Below are positions 34,476 through 45,665 of a stretch of DNA of 64,000 bases, in pieces. The position numbers and the translations under genes are program-made. The stretch comes from Schistosoma haematobium (Eukaryota > Platyhelminthes > Trematoda > Strigeidida > Schistosomatidae), in NCBI RefSeq assembly GCF_000699445.3, contig NC_067199.1:31394402-31458401 (forward strand), given 5' to 3'. The notes under the pieces are model-generated. The model had not been told where the DNA came from. It did no database searches and worked only from the letters and a program-made list of their open reading frames with translations. Each line of letters starts with the position of its first letter. The first letter of the stretch is position 1.

Positions 34476-37400
34476 CATAGTAAACATTGTATATTAAAAC
34501 CGTTTAGCTGGAAAACACAGGTTGACTCAATTTACGACCTCATCAAGCACTGTTAAGAACATCTCTCACGTTACTAACAAAGTTAGGGTTCACTGATCAA
34601 TGATTTTCACTGGGACCTTTTAAGTTCACTTCAAATCTAGTTTCTAGTTAGCTGGTTGTTTCTAACAATGTTTAACTAAAAGTTATTTCTAATCCCGGAA
34701 GATATCACATTTCTTAAGTGCTTCGAGCGTATATATATTGAAGAACAGATTTTACGTCATCCACATTATTTGAATAATGTTATTGATCAATGAGAAAATA
34801 GTGATATGCCTTTGATTTCCCAATGAGTAGAAATTACGATTTCTGACGTTTCGTGTAATGTTAAATCACTCATTCACAGCGAATAAATAATAAACCGTAT
34901 TAAATTAACATAACCTTAGATAGTAAAGAGAAACAAGACAGCATATTTAGTTCAGATGTAGTAAAAATAGATCTGACTATATCACATGTGTATTTTTCGG
35001 CCAAAATGATTCTATACAAGACACCTTTATCTGTATTTGCATGCATGATGAAGGGTATGAAAATGTGCAATTTGTAATATGAAAGAAAAGAGTCAAAACT
35101 TGAGTATATGTATGTAGATTATGTAGAAATGAATGGGGTAAATTGTGACTATTTTGATAGACCGCCAAGGATGTATTAATAGTCAAGCTTACTTTTCTTT
35201 TGAGGGGAAAAGGTTTTAGCTCTATCTAAAACACTGCTATTGACATATAATTTGTAAATTTTTCAACTCTACAGGATTACTAGGTCATTTAGTGTAGTTT
35301 AATTGTTACTTGGCACAAACAGTGTTTTATCTAGAATGTATCGCAATCGACACAGCCTAATCTGTAGACAAAATTCTGTGTGAATGTGAACTGGATCTTT
35401 TCTTTCATTCGAACTAAAACGTTCTGAAGAGACTTGGTTGCTCAATAGAAAGCCTGAATTTTTTGTGTTTTCAAGATGAGTTGTAATTTTTATATCATAC
35501 CGTGATGGTAAGTTAAACCAATGGTATCATTTCAATATATTTCACTAAAGTTTTCATTTAAAGACGAAACATTTCATGTTTGTAAAAATTATTTACGTAA
35601 GAGAGAACAGTTGATAAACTATAACGAAAACCTGTTCAAAACATTCATCGCTGTTTATAAAGATTGTTTTGAATTAGAATAATTGTTTACACAATAAACT
35701 TCTATTTTATCTCATTGTACGTGTATCTTATTTTAATCTGAAGAAACAATTTGAAGATTTTTTTGAAAGTTGATCAACTTCAAAGATATCATGAAATTTC
35801 TTCTAAAGTGTCAAAAAATTGAAATTCAAAAGCAAAAAAAAGAAAAAAAAGAAAGGAAGAGAATTGATTCGTCAAATCATTTTCCCAGGAGATTAATTAA
35901 TTCAGATTTCTATGATTATTTAAGGTTTAAATTTTAGTTAAAATTAGTCATAGTCGGATAAGGTAACTAATCAACTAACTAATAAACTTTATCTTAAGTA
36001 TTATACTACTATTTGAATGTCAGTACAACTCCTTTTCATTGTAAATCATCTTAATATTAACAGTTAGTTTAAACATTTTTTTAATAGAATAACGAAATAA
36101 CAATTTTTTAAAAAATTTTTTAAACAGATAAAACAATAGGTGAATTTGTTAAGTTATTAAATTCACTTCGCCACTGTAACTTTTGTTCAAACTTTTTTTC
36201 AGCAGTTTTCTTCTTGTTCACCGTGTCGCTCATTTTTACACACACACACATCCTTACCTGCTTAATAGCGGTCTCTCTGCATACTATTTGATATCGATTA
36301 GGATGACTATTTGTTTAACTCAACTCAACTCTACAGTATATATATATATGGAGATAAATGTATGTCTTTCAATCAGCCTAATGCATAAAACGGTATTGAA
36401 TATAATGTCTATCTTTATTTCCATTTTTATTTACAGTAATGTTAGCACTAGAAGTTTCTGATGGTTATTTAGTCTGACGAAAGTTTTCACCATCGATTAA
36501 TGATGGCTAAGAACCAGGACAAACAAGAAAATGTTTTGTGCTGGTATCGTACCACCAAACAGCGCGTACTGAGAAATTTCTGACCATATTCTGAGTGGTT
36601 AACGTTTGGATCACTGATTTAAGACATAATGGCTTTTAATAGTAATATGAGTTTGTTGGTGCCAAACATTTGCATCAGTAGATATCTCTCAATCAGTAAC
36701 CGATTTATTATAGACCAGTCGGATATCTGTCATTTGTAGTTTTTTTATACCTCCAGTTTAGTAATCACGTCTATAGACCAGGTGTAACTTCTGTAATCGA
36801 AGAATGGACATGACATTGTAAATTAAGATTCAATAACAAGTACGTGATATTGAACTTCTTAATTTCGTTTAATCAAGTAATCGATTATGAACAATATTTT
36901 TTATATAAATCAAGACATGACTGTGTTTATGCCTACTAGCTGTCTCACAATACTGCATATAAACACGGTTACAATTTCAAGTGAGAAAAGGAACTAATGC
37001 CCAACCTTTTAAAAAACCTTTAATCGGCAGACATATAAGCTTTGTAATCAAATTAAAAATGTTAGTTATTTTTCGTGTTTTATAAATAAATAACAAGTAT
37101 ATTTGACGGCCAAACTAAACCATTAGGTCGTACCAAGTGCAGTAACGCTCAGTCATTTTTCGAATACATTCAAGTTGTTAGAAGTCGATATTTACAGTTT
37201 CTTTATTGGCCTACAACGGCAGATATCAGAAGTGTGGAGCAAAAAAATTGATATTAAAATATTTTCTTAAGATTATCGGCTACTATTTGAAATTAAAATT
37301 GTTAACCGTTGTTAATGACTTTATCATATTACTAAGAAGCCTGGATTTAATAATAAATATTATTAAAAAGTAGGTTTTATTTGAAACAATTCAAACACAA

Positions 37401-38895
37401 ACACTTATGTTAACTATATGCATTATGAATCAGATACATGATAGTGAACAAATACTTTACCAATATTACCAAAACATTCTGTAATATATACGGTATCACC
37501 CAATAAAATAAGCATTTTGAGTAAATAACTTTAAGAACAAATTACTATTATTTAAGATAAAATGTTTCTATACTACTAATTCAAAAAAATATTAGTGTAA
37601 ATCGTAGCATGAGTACTTCAAGCTCAATATTTCAAAAAAAGATTAATGTATCTATAATATGATAAAATTCACACAAATCAAAAATTCAGTAGTTACCCAA
37701 GTTATTTTCACACATTCAGTTTGAAATTATTCAAACGTTCAGCGCTTTGAAAACTCATTTAAACATCATTATCATGTAAAAAGAGCCTTGTATTACCATG
37801 ATAACTTGATTTAGTATATTTTACTATTACTTTTTTATCCAGAAAAACAGGTAAAATCATACGAACCACTTCCTACTCAAAACGATGAATTAATTTGCAG
37901 ATTCTTTTTATGTATAGAAAAATTTGTACATCATTTGGAACTATAATCTATTTCATCAAGTACGGGACAAGCATACGTTGGATTGTCCCATTATATATAT
38001 ATTGCTCACAAACATTTCACTTTACTTCCAATAATAAAACAATAATACATACATATTCCATTTTAGCCACAACAACAACAAAAAATAATCAAAATCAAAA
38101 TTAACAAGTGTATAGATTATTGTTTGTTTAATTATTTCTTTTCACTTTTGTCCTGTTCATTTATTGACTTCAAAAATCATGTTTCATTAATGACAAGGAA
38201 AAACTTTTTCCCAATAGTCAATATAACATGAAACCGTCCATTTTTATTTATTGTTTTTCATAATTTTTGTTACATGTATATATAAACAAACAAAAAAAAC
38301 AAAATAAAATTCTCTCCTCTTTTTTCTCTCTTTTCTTTTTTCTCTCTTTTTTGTATCATGTGTGATTGAATGTCTTAGTTGAATGAAATTAATAATAAAT
38401 TATACAGTTAACTGCGTATTAATAAAAGTTTATAAATGGTCATTTGAGGATTATGTGAAGAAAAAAATTAGAAAAGAAGGGAAAAGTGAAAAGAGAAAAG
38501 AGAAATAAAGGTCTAATTAACAACTAACGTTAATTGATTATTTGTATCATTTTTTGTTAATTTTATATTGAATGAATATTTTCTTTTATGTGAAATGAAT
38601 AATTAATACTAAAGATACTACATTATTGCTAAGTTAAAATTATAGTGATTGTTTAAAACAATTACTCTCTTTGATAAATTTCGATCATCCAATGAGAAGA
38701 TGAAGTTTATCAGTATTATGTGATATATTTGCGCAATACATTTCGAACAATCTGATCACACATATACTTGTTAAGAACATTTATATATGAAAATTAAAAG
38801 TTCAACTAGACAGGTTAAGGGTAAGTCATAACAAAGGAAAAATAATAAAGTACACAAAAACAAATGTGATTACCACTCTGGATAGTAAATCAGTA
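34476..38895. other. AT-rich DNA, no gene seen
   Basis: About 4.4 kb without a recognisable gene or mobile element. It holds a pyrimidine-rich tract (about 38311-38352) and a purine-rich tract (about 38458-38510) that could pair or form triplex-like structure, a short (AC)n near 36238, and an A/G-rich run near 35830-35865. The frames at 36183-36461 and 37895-38104 have no family features. Confidence 0.55.
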
Positions 38896-39085
38896 CTACC
38901 AGGGTAGGTTAAGTGTAAGGACAAATTGAACACATAAAGTGGGTTTCAATTTCCGTATAGCCAAGGCTTCAATAAACCTTAGTATACGTCCTTGAAGGCT
39001 TTTGTACAACACTACAAATGCTGATTTGATGTCAATCATATGACGCGTCTCAATTAAATGTTTCGCAATGGAGGATGATGTGATT
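38896..39085 (-). pseudogene. Penelope-like element, C-terminal relic
   Basis: Minus-strand translation gives SSIAKHLIETRHMIDIKSAF, then RFIEALAIRKLKPTLCVQF and LTLNLPW followed by a stop. This aligns with the C-terminus of the Penelope protein at 43513-44680 (ITKHLLDTGHQVD, KFAEAIAIRSQNPDLCIQ, NLSLPW). It is the region just after the GIY-YIG endonuclease core. The two differ at roughly half of the residues, so this is another, older subfamily. No pLTR was recognised next to it. Confidence 0.75.
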
Positions 39086-40076
39086 GATTAATAGTTCAGA
39101 CTAGTTTTAGACTTTATAGCAAATACAACAATCAATATGAATATGTTTATGCTTTAAGATTTGATATAATTATTGGATCATTGATAATTATAATAATATT
39201 TACGTATATACACAATATTTCCTGTCAAAAATGAAATCAGATTTCTTACTAAATACCTTTTTATACGTAATAAAAACAACAATGAAATATGGTTAGATAA
39301 ACACTTTATACAGAAATATTATTCTACCTTATATAAGTTTGATAAATATTTCTATTGATTATTTCATTTAAGAGGCTTGGACTAAACTAATGAATAAAAT
39401 ACGCCATTCCAGTTGATTAGACCTAATTTGATAAAAGTATTACAAATTATTTTTTACAAAGATTATTTTTTTCTATATAATACAAATCAAGTTCTTTATA
39501 TTGACCGATAGTGAGGACTATTTTTAAAGTTCTACCGTTAATCAATGATTAGCTAAATTTAATCATTTTGGATATGAGAAGCAACAATGTCAAAAATTGC
39601 CGATTGATTAACATCAGCAATGGCTGGAATCGGGAATGTATACCATTGAATCCAAGATGAATAAAACTTGAACTTTCTGTGTTCGTTGTTTGATAGGGTT
39701 GTAAGTATAAATTATTGATCAAACTTTAACTGGGATGAGACAACTGTTTTCATTGATTGTTTAATAAAAATCAGTTCATGGTTCAAACACTTTTCTCCAG
39801 ATCATAGCAATAAGTATATGTGAATACTGCTTATGGATCATTTGTTCAGTTCTTGAAATTATGTTGCTTTTTTTCTGTTTTAAAATATGTATCATTACTT
39901 AGACTTATTAACATTATTTTGTACATTATTTAAATAAGGGTCCCCTTTACTCTCGAATTTCTGGTACCTCGGCCTTAAATATTATAAGATGTTCAATTCT
40001 TTCGTCATTGCATGAGGTATTTATTCATTTGCTGTGCAAACACCATTTCACGAATTTCAATAATGCAAAAGTCAGT
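39086..40076. other. AT-rich DNA, no gene seen
   Basis: Nothing recognisable. Confidence 0.5.
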
Positions 40077-40085
40077 TACGGAAAC

Positions 40086-40249
40086 ATGTACTTACTTATT
40101 TACTTATGCCTGTTACCCCCCAACGAAGCATAGGTCGCCGACCAACATTCTCCAACTTAATCTGTCCTGGACCTTACTTTCTAGTTCTATCCAGATGTTC
40201 ATTCTTCTTATGTCTGTTTCCATTTCTCGGCGCAATGTCTTCATTAGTC
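40086..40249 (-). mobile_element. 5'-truncated RTE insertion, 164 bp, second subfamily
   Basis: Only the last ~50 codons and the tail are present: LRREMETDIRRMN...QDRLSWRMLVGDLCFVGG, the C-terminus of an RTE protein, followed by a GTAAATAAGTAAG-type tail. Flanks are perfect 9 bp duplications TACGGAAAC (40077-40085 and 40250-40258). The sequence differs clearly from the copies at 17142, 30106 and 41456, so it derives from another RTE subfamily. Confidence 0.85.
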
Positions 40250-40258
40250 TACGGAAAC

Positions 40259-41038
40259 GTACTTTTTCAATAATAATATTAGTTTGTTTACTTGTATGTG
40301 TTTTATTGAATGCTGTTATTTGCACGTAATTATTGTGAAACTTATTCCAGTATTGACTTTAATTCCTCGGTCTGTTTTCATTAGGTATTAACGCTTAATG
40401 TTTTAAATTCATTTTTGTCGTTTTTTTTAATGCAAATCAACAAAATACAAGTAAATATGAATACTTGCAGATTAGAAAACACTAAATATCTTCATTACTC
40501 ATATAACTATAGTTCATGTCATTAATGTCACTAACAAAGTCTTGATTAGTAAATCAATTCATTTATTAAGGAAAATCATAGACTGTATTCGTAAAATAGG
40601 ACAACAATACAGTGAATACACCATTTACTCATCTTCCTTGATTTATTTTCTACGAACTCTATCATACTTCTATCCCTCTTACTATTTTGATCGCTTTCTG
40701 TTCTCTCTTCTCTTCTCTTCATTTTCCTCGTTCATCTATAAGAATTTTACCTTCAAATCTCGATATATATTACTTAGATCTTCCCATATAAGTAGCACAT
40801 ACTACACTATTTTCTATTATGGATAAATGTGACTACAGCTTAAGTTACTTATACAATTCTGAGATCATTATCATAAATAAAAAACAAGGATAATTTAATT
40901 GTTTTTTTTTCTGAATGAATAAATGAGATTTAATCGTAATTTCCTATAACTTAAGTTATAAAGCTTTTAACCAGTGAAAATGTTATTTTTTTTTATCAAA
41001 GATCATTAAATCTGACTTTCAATGGTATTGATTTCATA
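40259..41038. other. AT-rich DNA, no gene seen
   Basis: Nothing recognisable. The frame at 40542-40826 is rich in Tyr, Ser and Phe and has no family features. Confidence 0.5.
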
Positions 41039-41128
41039 CTAGGACGAAACGGCCATGCAGTACTTCCAGGCTTTCCATGGTGGTCTAGCTTCAACTGACT
41101 CATGGTTTCAACCAGTGAAATCTTCTAA
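41039..41128 (+). mobile_element. Family B SINE, 3' fragment
   Basis: Begins inside the hammerhead (TAGGACGAAACGGCC) and continues through CAGTACTTCCAGG and GGTGGTCTAGCTTCAACTGA to the 3' end. The 5' half of the ribozyme is missing. Confidence 0.75.
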
Positions 41129-41455
41129 GTGTTCAGATAATTGAAATATAAAATATTTCTTATGTCTATCTGTAATTTCAGTGTCTTTCTAAGAAAACTG
41201 TATTTTACTTCGTTTAAACAAGTAAACATACTTACTGTTATGATATTAGCTAATTTAATTTTAATAAATTGAATTATATTGTCTTCTTATGATTTTTGAC
41301 GATCCATTTTTATCAAACCGTTAAACATAAAAATACATTTGAAATTCGTCAAATTGACTTGTTATTGTTTGTGTATTATAAAACAGTAGAATTTATGAAA
41401 GTCAAATTATTTTATATTAAAGATCGGATGTTTACTAATTCTAAATATTAGTTGA

Positions 41456-42290
41456 TATTACTTACTAATACCTGTTACTCGTCGTGAAGGAGCATAGGCC
41501 GCTTAACAGAATTCTCCATCCAACCCTGTCTTCGGCAATCCTTTCTAGCTCATTCCAGTTGTTATTCATCCTTTTCATATCTCATTCTATTTTCAGACGT
41601 AACGTGTTCTTTGACCTTCCGCTTTTCCGCTTCCCTTCAGGACTCCAAATTAGGACTTACCTCGTGATGCAGTTTGATGATTTGCGTAATGTATGTCCTG
41701 TCCATTGCCATCGTCCTTTCCTAATTTCCTCTTCACCTAGAAGCCGGTCCGTTCTCTCCCAGAGAAGGCTGTTGCTGATGATATCCGGTCAATGGATGTT
41801 GAGTATCTTGAGTTGACAAATATTTATAAATACTTGTACCTTGTTGATGGTGATTGTTGTAGTTCTCGAAGTTTCAGCTCCGTACAATAGAACTGCCTCG
41901 ACGTTCGTATTGAAGATTGTGACTTTGATGTTGGTTGACAGGCAGTTGTTTTGAGTCCCATATTTTGCTCAATTGTAGGAATGCGGTCCTTGCTTTGCCA
42001 ATCCTCACCTTTACTTCTGCATCTGATTCTCCATATTTATCGATGATGCTTCCCAGGTATGTGAACTATTCTACATCTTCCAGAGTTTCGCCCTCAAGTG
42101 TGGTTGGTTTGTTTGGTGTTCTCCGTGTTGTATTTGAGGATCTTGGTTTTCGCCTTGTGTATGTTGAGGCGTAGTGATGCAGAGACTGCTGCTACACCGT
42201 GTGTCTTTATGTGTATTTGTTCATGTGTATTGGATACGAGGGCTAGGTCATTTGCGATGTCCAAATCGTCTAATTGGTTCTGAGCTGTTA
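41456..42290 (-). mobile_element. 5'-truncated RTE insertion, copy 3
   Basis: 835 bp of the 3' part of the same family as copies 1 and 2, cut off inside the reverse transcriptase just upstream of the IAND box, with perfect 9 bp duplications ATTAGTTGA (41447-41455 and 42291-42299). It shares the IAND change and the VE*FTYLG stop. The first ~85 bp (3' end, to about 41545) differ from copies 1 and 2 at many positions and look more like 58618, while the rest is nearly identical, so this copy is a mosaic. Confidence 0.9.
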
Positions 42291-42299
42291 ATTAGTTGA

Positions 42300-42671
42300 C
42301 ATGCTATAACTAATTTAACCATACAAAAAATTATATCTATTCAGTTATTAAGTGGCCTTAAATTGACCCTGATATGAAGCCAAAACAACCACATGGGAAT
42401 CTATTTCACATTCAAAAGTTTCGAATTTCACAAAAGTTAGAAGTGAAAGTGTAGTCATTTCAAATATTAGATCATCAGTTATTGAGAGTTGGATTCTACT
42501 TGACAATAAGTTTCCTCTATTTACTTTGAATTATAATACTTGTGTGTATAAGATTGGTTATAAAATATTGTTTTGTTTAATTATATATTATTAATCAATT
42601 AAACTCAATACCTAAACATCAACAACCTCAATTTCATCAGTTGTTATCATCAAAAACTGTAATATAATTAA
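42300..42671. other. AT-rich DNA, no gene seen
   Basis: Nothing recognisable between the RTE and the SINE. Confidence 0.5.
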
Positions 42672-42995
42672 ATTCACTTGGTGTTGTCTTATTTGTATCT
42701 TCCCATTGTTATTTAGGACTGCAATTGATCATTTTCATGCTGACATATGTGTATCCTGGGCGGATTGCCTCGATATAGCCTTAAGTCGCAAGCTTTTTAA
42801 GCAAAGATGGATTGTACAAGCAGGTGGCTATCAGGACTTAGTAGCTAAGTGGATAACGCATTTGAGGCGAGCGGCACTGGGTTCGAGTCCCGTAGTGAAC
42901 ATCAACTCTGCGATGCAGGTACATCCAGCTGACGAATCCCACATGGGACGAAACCCGCGTCCTCGATTCCACCGCTAGTCACTACCCATCTTTGT
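42672..42995 (+). mobile_element. Smα-type SINE, most complete copy
   Basis: Leader 42672-42801 (GGACTGCAATTGATCA, GCGGATTGCCTCGATATAGC, AAGCTTTTTAAGC), then CAAAGATGG (42802-42810), a tRNA-like body with A box region TAGTAGCTAAGTGGATAACGC near 42840 and B box GGGTTCGAGTCCC near 42880, the hammerhead at 42923-42967, and the end CCATCTTTG (42986-42994). The 9 bp CAAAGATGG/CCATCTTTG pair brackets the body as an inverted repeat. Pol III transcription is inferred from the boxes. Confidence 0.85.
42923..42967 (+). ncRNA. Hammerhead ribozyme, core intact, stems damaged (Smα family)
   Basis: Core CTGACGA and GAAA are intact and cleavage would follow CGTC. The first stem II pair is lost (A instead of G) but UCCC/GGGA compensates. 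Stem I has a C-C mismatch (ATCCAG against CTCGAT) and stem III one mismatch. Confidence 0.7.
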
Positions 42996-43141
42996 AATAT
43001 GATTATCTAGAGACCATATTTACTCATAGTGTGTATTACGTTTATCAATAAGTGATATAAATTACTCAATAACAAACTATTCTCACTTCAATCTCTAAAG
43101 TTACTGAATCGTCTTTCATACACATAGTTCCCTTTATCATT

Positions 43142-43480
43142 TTGAAAAGAGCAAGAACAAAGATTCTAGCAGAATAGCATGAATTCGTTTTATTTCGTAG
43201 GTTCTCGTCAGCTGCTTACAACCTGTAATATTTAAAAATCATAATTACATAATGGGTTTAAATTGCTAACTGAATATTGTAAATATATACCTAATGTGAA
43301 AGAATATTCTACAACATTAATTGTGACAACAGTTCAAAAGTGGGTTAGAAACAATCGATTACATAATGAATAACATTGAAGGAATGTAGTGAGTAGAGTT
43401 CAGTTGAAAGATTATTAATTCGAAAGATAGTTGAAAAAATAAAATAGAGTCCATGATGTAATAAATGCAAAAGAAAAAAG
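43142..43480 (-). repeat. Left pLTR of Penelope-like element
   Basis: Exact reverse complement of 45666-46004 (339 of 339 positions by direct reading). It follows the ORF end on the minus strand, so it is the downstream pLTR in the sense orientation. Its hammerhead is on the minus strand, same sense as the ORF. Confidence 0.95.
43168..43216 (-). ncRNA. Hammerhead ribozyme in left pLTR
   Basis: Minus strand: stem I AGCAG, core CTGACGA, short stem II segment GAACCTAC, GAAA, stem III beginning TA and closing TAT, cleavage-site U, then stem I strand CTGCT. Core bases are all present; stem II has little pairing, as is common in Penelope hammerheads. Cleavage is inferred. Confidence 0.75.
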
Positions 43481-43512
43481 AAAAATTTTTTTATGGTGCA
43501 GTGAAGGAATAT

Positions 43513-44680
43513 TTGTCACCAGGGCAAGGAAAGATTAACCACCGTCTCCTTTTGAATACATAGGTCAGGATTTTGACTCCTGATGGCAATGGCTTCAGCA
43601 AACTTCAGAAGACTGGAGTTTGGCTGCTTACTAATCACCCTAAAGGATTGTAAGGTATCTACCTGATGTCCTGTATCAAGGAGATGTTTGGTGATTGCAC
43701 TGTTCAGAGTCTTTCTTTCCCTTGTTTTAAGACTTTTTGGAACATGTTCAAAGAATCTAAGATATGCTCTCCTTTCAGTTCGGCCAATGTAGCTGCTTTG
43801 GCAGATACACGTAAATTTATAAATACAGTTGGCGGTAACCTGAAAGGGTTGATTGTCGATCTTTGATTGGGTTATTGAACATGTTGTTTTATAGAGAATT
43901 AAAAGTTTAGCAGCCGGATAAGTTCTGGCTAGCGCTGTATTCAGTCTCTTGCTGATAATTTGTGCGACGTCATCACCTTTAAAGTTAAGATATATATATA
44001 CTGGCTTTTTATTGACCATAGTTATTACCGTCCTGTTTTCCTTGGGCCTTTTATATTTGTCAATAAACTTTTGTGGATAAAAGTTTTCTTTTAGACATTT
44101 TTTACGTTCATTAATTCTCCTTCCAGTTTGTCGGTGGTACATATCTTTTCTGCCCTGTAAAATAGTGTTTTAACCAACGCTTTCTTGTAACTAATTGGAC
44201 AAAAACTATTGAAATTCAGGTAGAGGCCATTCCAATTACTTTTTCTATAAATTGAACGTTGGACTGTCCCGTCTCCCCTGCGTTTTATGGCAACATCAAG
44301 AAAGTGGAACATGTCGTTCTGTTCGTGCTCCATAGTAAAATGTATGTTAGTATGAGCGTTACTGAAGAGTTTGAGCAGGCGGATTGCATGTTGCTTATTA
44401 TTACAGATAATAAATGTGTCGTCCACATATCTGGAGTATTCCGTTGTTTCACTAATTGACTGTTTAAGTGCCGTGCTTTCAAGATAACCCATAAAAATAT
44501 TTGCCATAATTGGACCTAGTGGACTACCCATTGCTACGCCACCGACTTGGCGATATATGGTGTTGTTAAATTGGAATTGAACATCTGTTGTACATATTAG
44601 TAGTAGTTTTTTGAATTCTGGCGCTGGTAAAGGTAGGAGATCATCATTCTTACAAATTATATCAATAGTTTCAAAAAGTA
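43513..44680 (-). pseudogene. Penelope protein: RT C-half plus GIY-YIG endonuclease
   Basis: Reading on the minus strand: ETIDIICKNDDLL, VGGVAMGSPLGPIMAN, the active site YVDDTFI (44418-44429) and FLDVAIKR, all typical of Penelope reverse transcriptase. A one-base frameshift near 44110-44140 moves the frame, then comes the GIY-YIG nuclease: YKFTCICQSSYIGRTERRAY with YIG at 43783-43791, the catalytic-type Arg after it, and FFEH. The protein ends NLSLPW. Such proteins nick DNA and copy their RNA at the break. The first GIY triplet is CIY here. The gene is broken by the frameshift and by the insertion upstream. Confidence 0.9.
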
Positions 44681-45118
44681 GTATGTAGTGTCAGTTGTTA
44701 TGCCAAGCCCATATACTTTATTCTAGCTTTCGGACATCCCATTTTATTCATTCTACTCGAGCCATACTTTAATCTTGTTATTTATTCGCTTATCAATCTA
44801 GACTGTTCTTATATGAGCGTATGTGTGCCCTTCTTATCCTATTAATCACATGTCTGTAGCTTTATTTTGTCTGACTATAAATATTGAGTAACGCTTGATT
44901 AAAATGGAGTTGGCTTCCCAGCCATCTTCCCTGCGTGTCATTTTGCTTTGCTCTGTTTCATTCGCTTCATGTACGAAATATATGTATTCTCGAGTCAATT
45001 CTCGTTATTTGACTTATTTAATTCCGTTATTGGATAACGCGATTTAAGTCGACGATTATATGCGAGAATAGGCGATAACAAACATTCGTACGATCTTGGA
45101 GTCAGATCCACGGGCCAC
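44681..45118 (+). mobile_element. LTR-like insertion inside Penelope RT
   Basis: The Penelope frame stops matching after FTNIPL (minus strand, at about 45119) and resumes at ETIDII (about 44668), so the DNA between is foreign. On the plus strand it starts near TGTAGTGTCAGTTGTTATGCC and ends near GGCGATAACA followed by ~40 bp that could include a primer-binding site. TGTTATGCC and GGCGATAACA are imperfect inverted termini. It contains TGACTATAAATATTG, like the LTR-like repeats at 11291 and 16671. Exact ends and target-site duplication could not be fixed. Probably a solo LTR or LTR plus leader. Confidence 0.6.
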
Positions 45119-45665
45119 CAAAGGTATATTGGTGAACAAGGATGTTACATCAAAAGAGACCATGAACTTGTCGTTAACATTCGTATGATCTATTCTATCA
45201 GCAAACTGGAATGAATCTCTTAACTTATATGTTGCTAATCTACGACAAACGGGTTTTAGTTTTTCTGCTAACCAGCGTGCGACTTTATGATATGGTGAGT
45301 TGATCATTGATAGGATAGGTCTAAGAGGAACGTCATGATTGTGAACTTTTGGTAAACCATACATATGTGGTAGACGTGAACCACGTGGTTTTAGATCGTT
45401 GTAAGTAGAATTATCAGTCATTTTCTTTTTTAGGAGTTCTCTAAGCATGCCTGTGATTCGTTTTTCTGTTGAATCAGTCAAATCTTTTTGGGATTTATCT
45501 ACTTTGAACCTCAGTTGATCGTCGAGGATTGACTTCATCTTAGTGACAATCAGCTGTATTCATTAGGACAACACCTGAACCTTTATCCGGTTGTAAAATC
45601 ATCACCTCATTATTTTGTTTGATGTTTCTGAGGGCTATTAGATGTTCTTTGGATAGAATATTCGA
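45119..45665 (-). pseudogene. Penelope protein, N-terminal part and start of RT
   Basis: From the right pLTR the minus strand reads LIALRNIKQNNEVMILQPDK, the conserved Penelope N-terminal region, then a frameshift near 45540, then MKSILDDQLRF, PRGSRLPHMYGLPKVHN (conserved Penelope RT motif), RPILSMINSPYHKVARWLAE and FMVSFDVTSLFTNIPL (motif A, with its Asp). The usual 5' region before ALRNIK is absent, so the ORF is 5'-truncated at the pLTR. Confidence 0.85.

Noticed and set aside
36470..36620. GC-richer patch that might be a repeat fragment
   Set aside because: No second copy in the window and no motif to classify it.
38311..38510. Pyrimidine tract followed by purine tract, possible hairpin or triplex regulatory site
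   Set aside because: Pairing is only approximate and such tracts are common in low-complexity AT-rich DNA; no gene nearby to regulate.
43666..43866. 66-codon plus-strand frame
   Set aside because: Antisense shadow of the Penelope GIY-YIG region.
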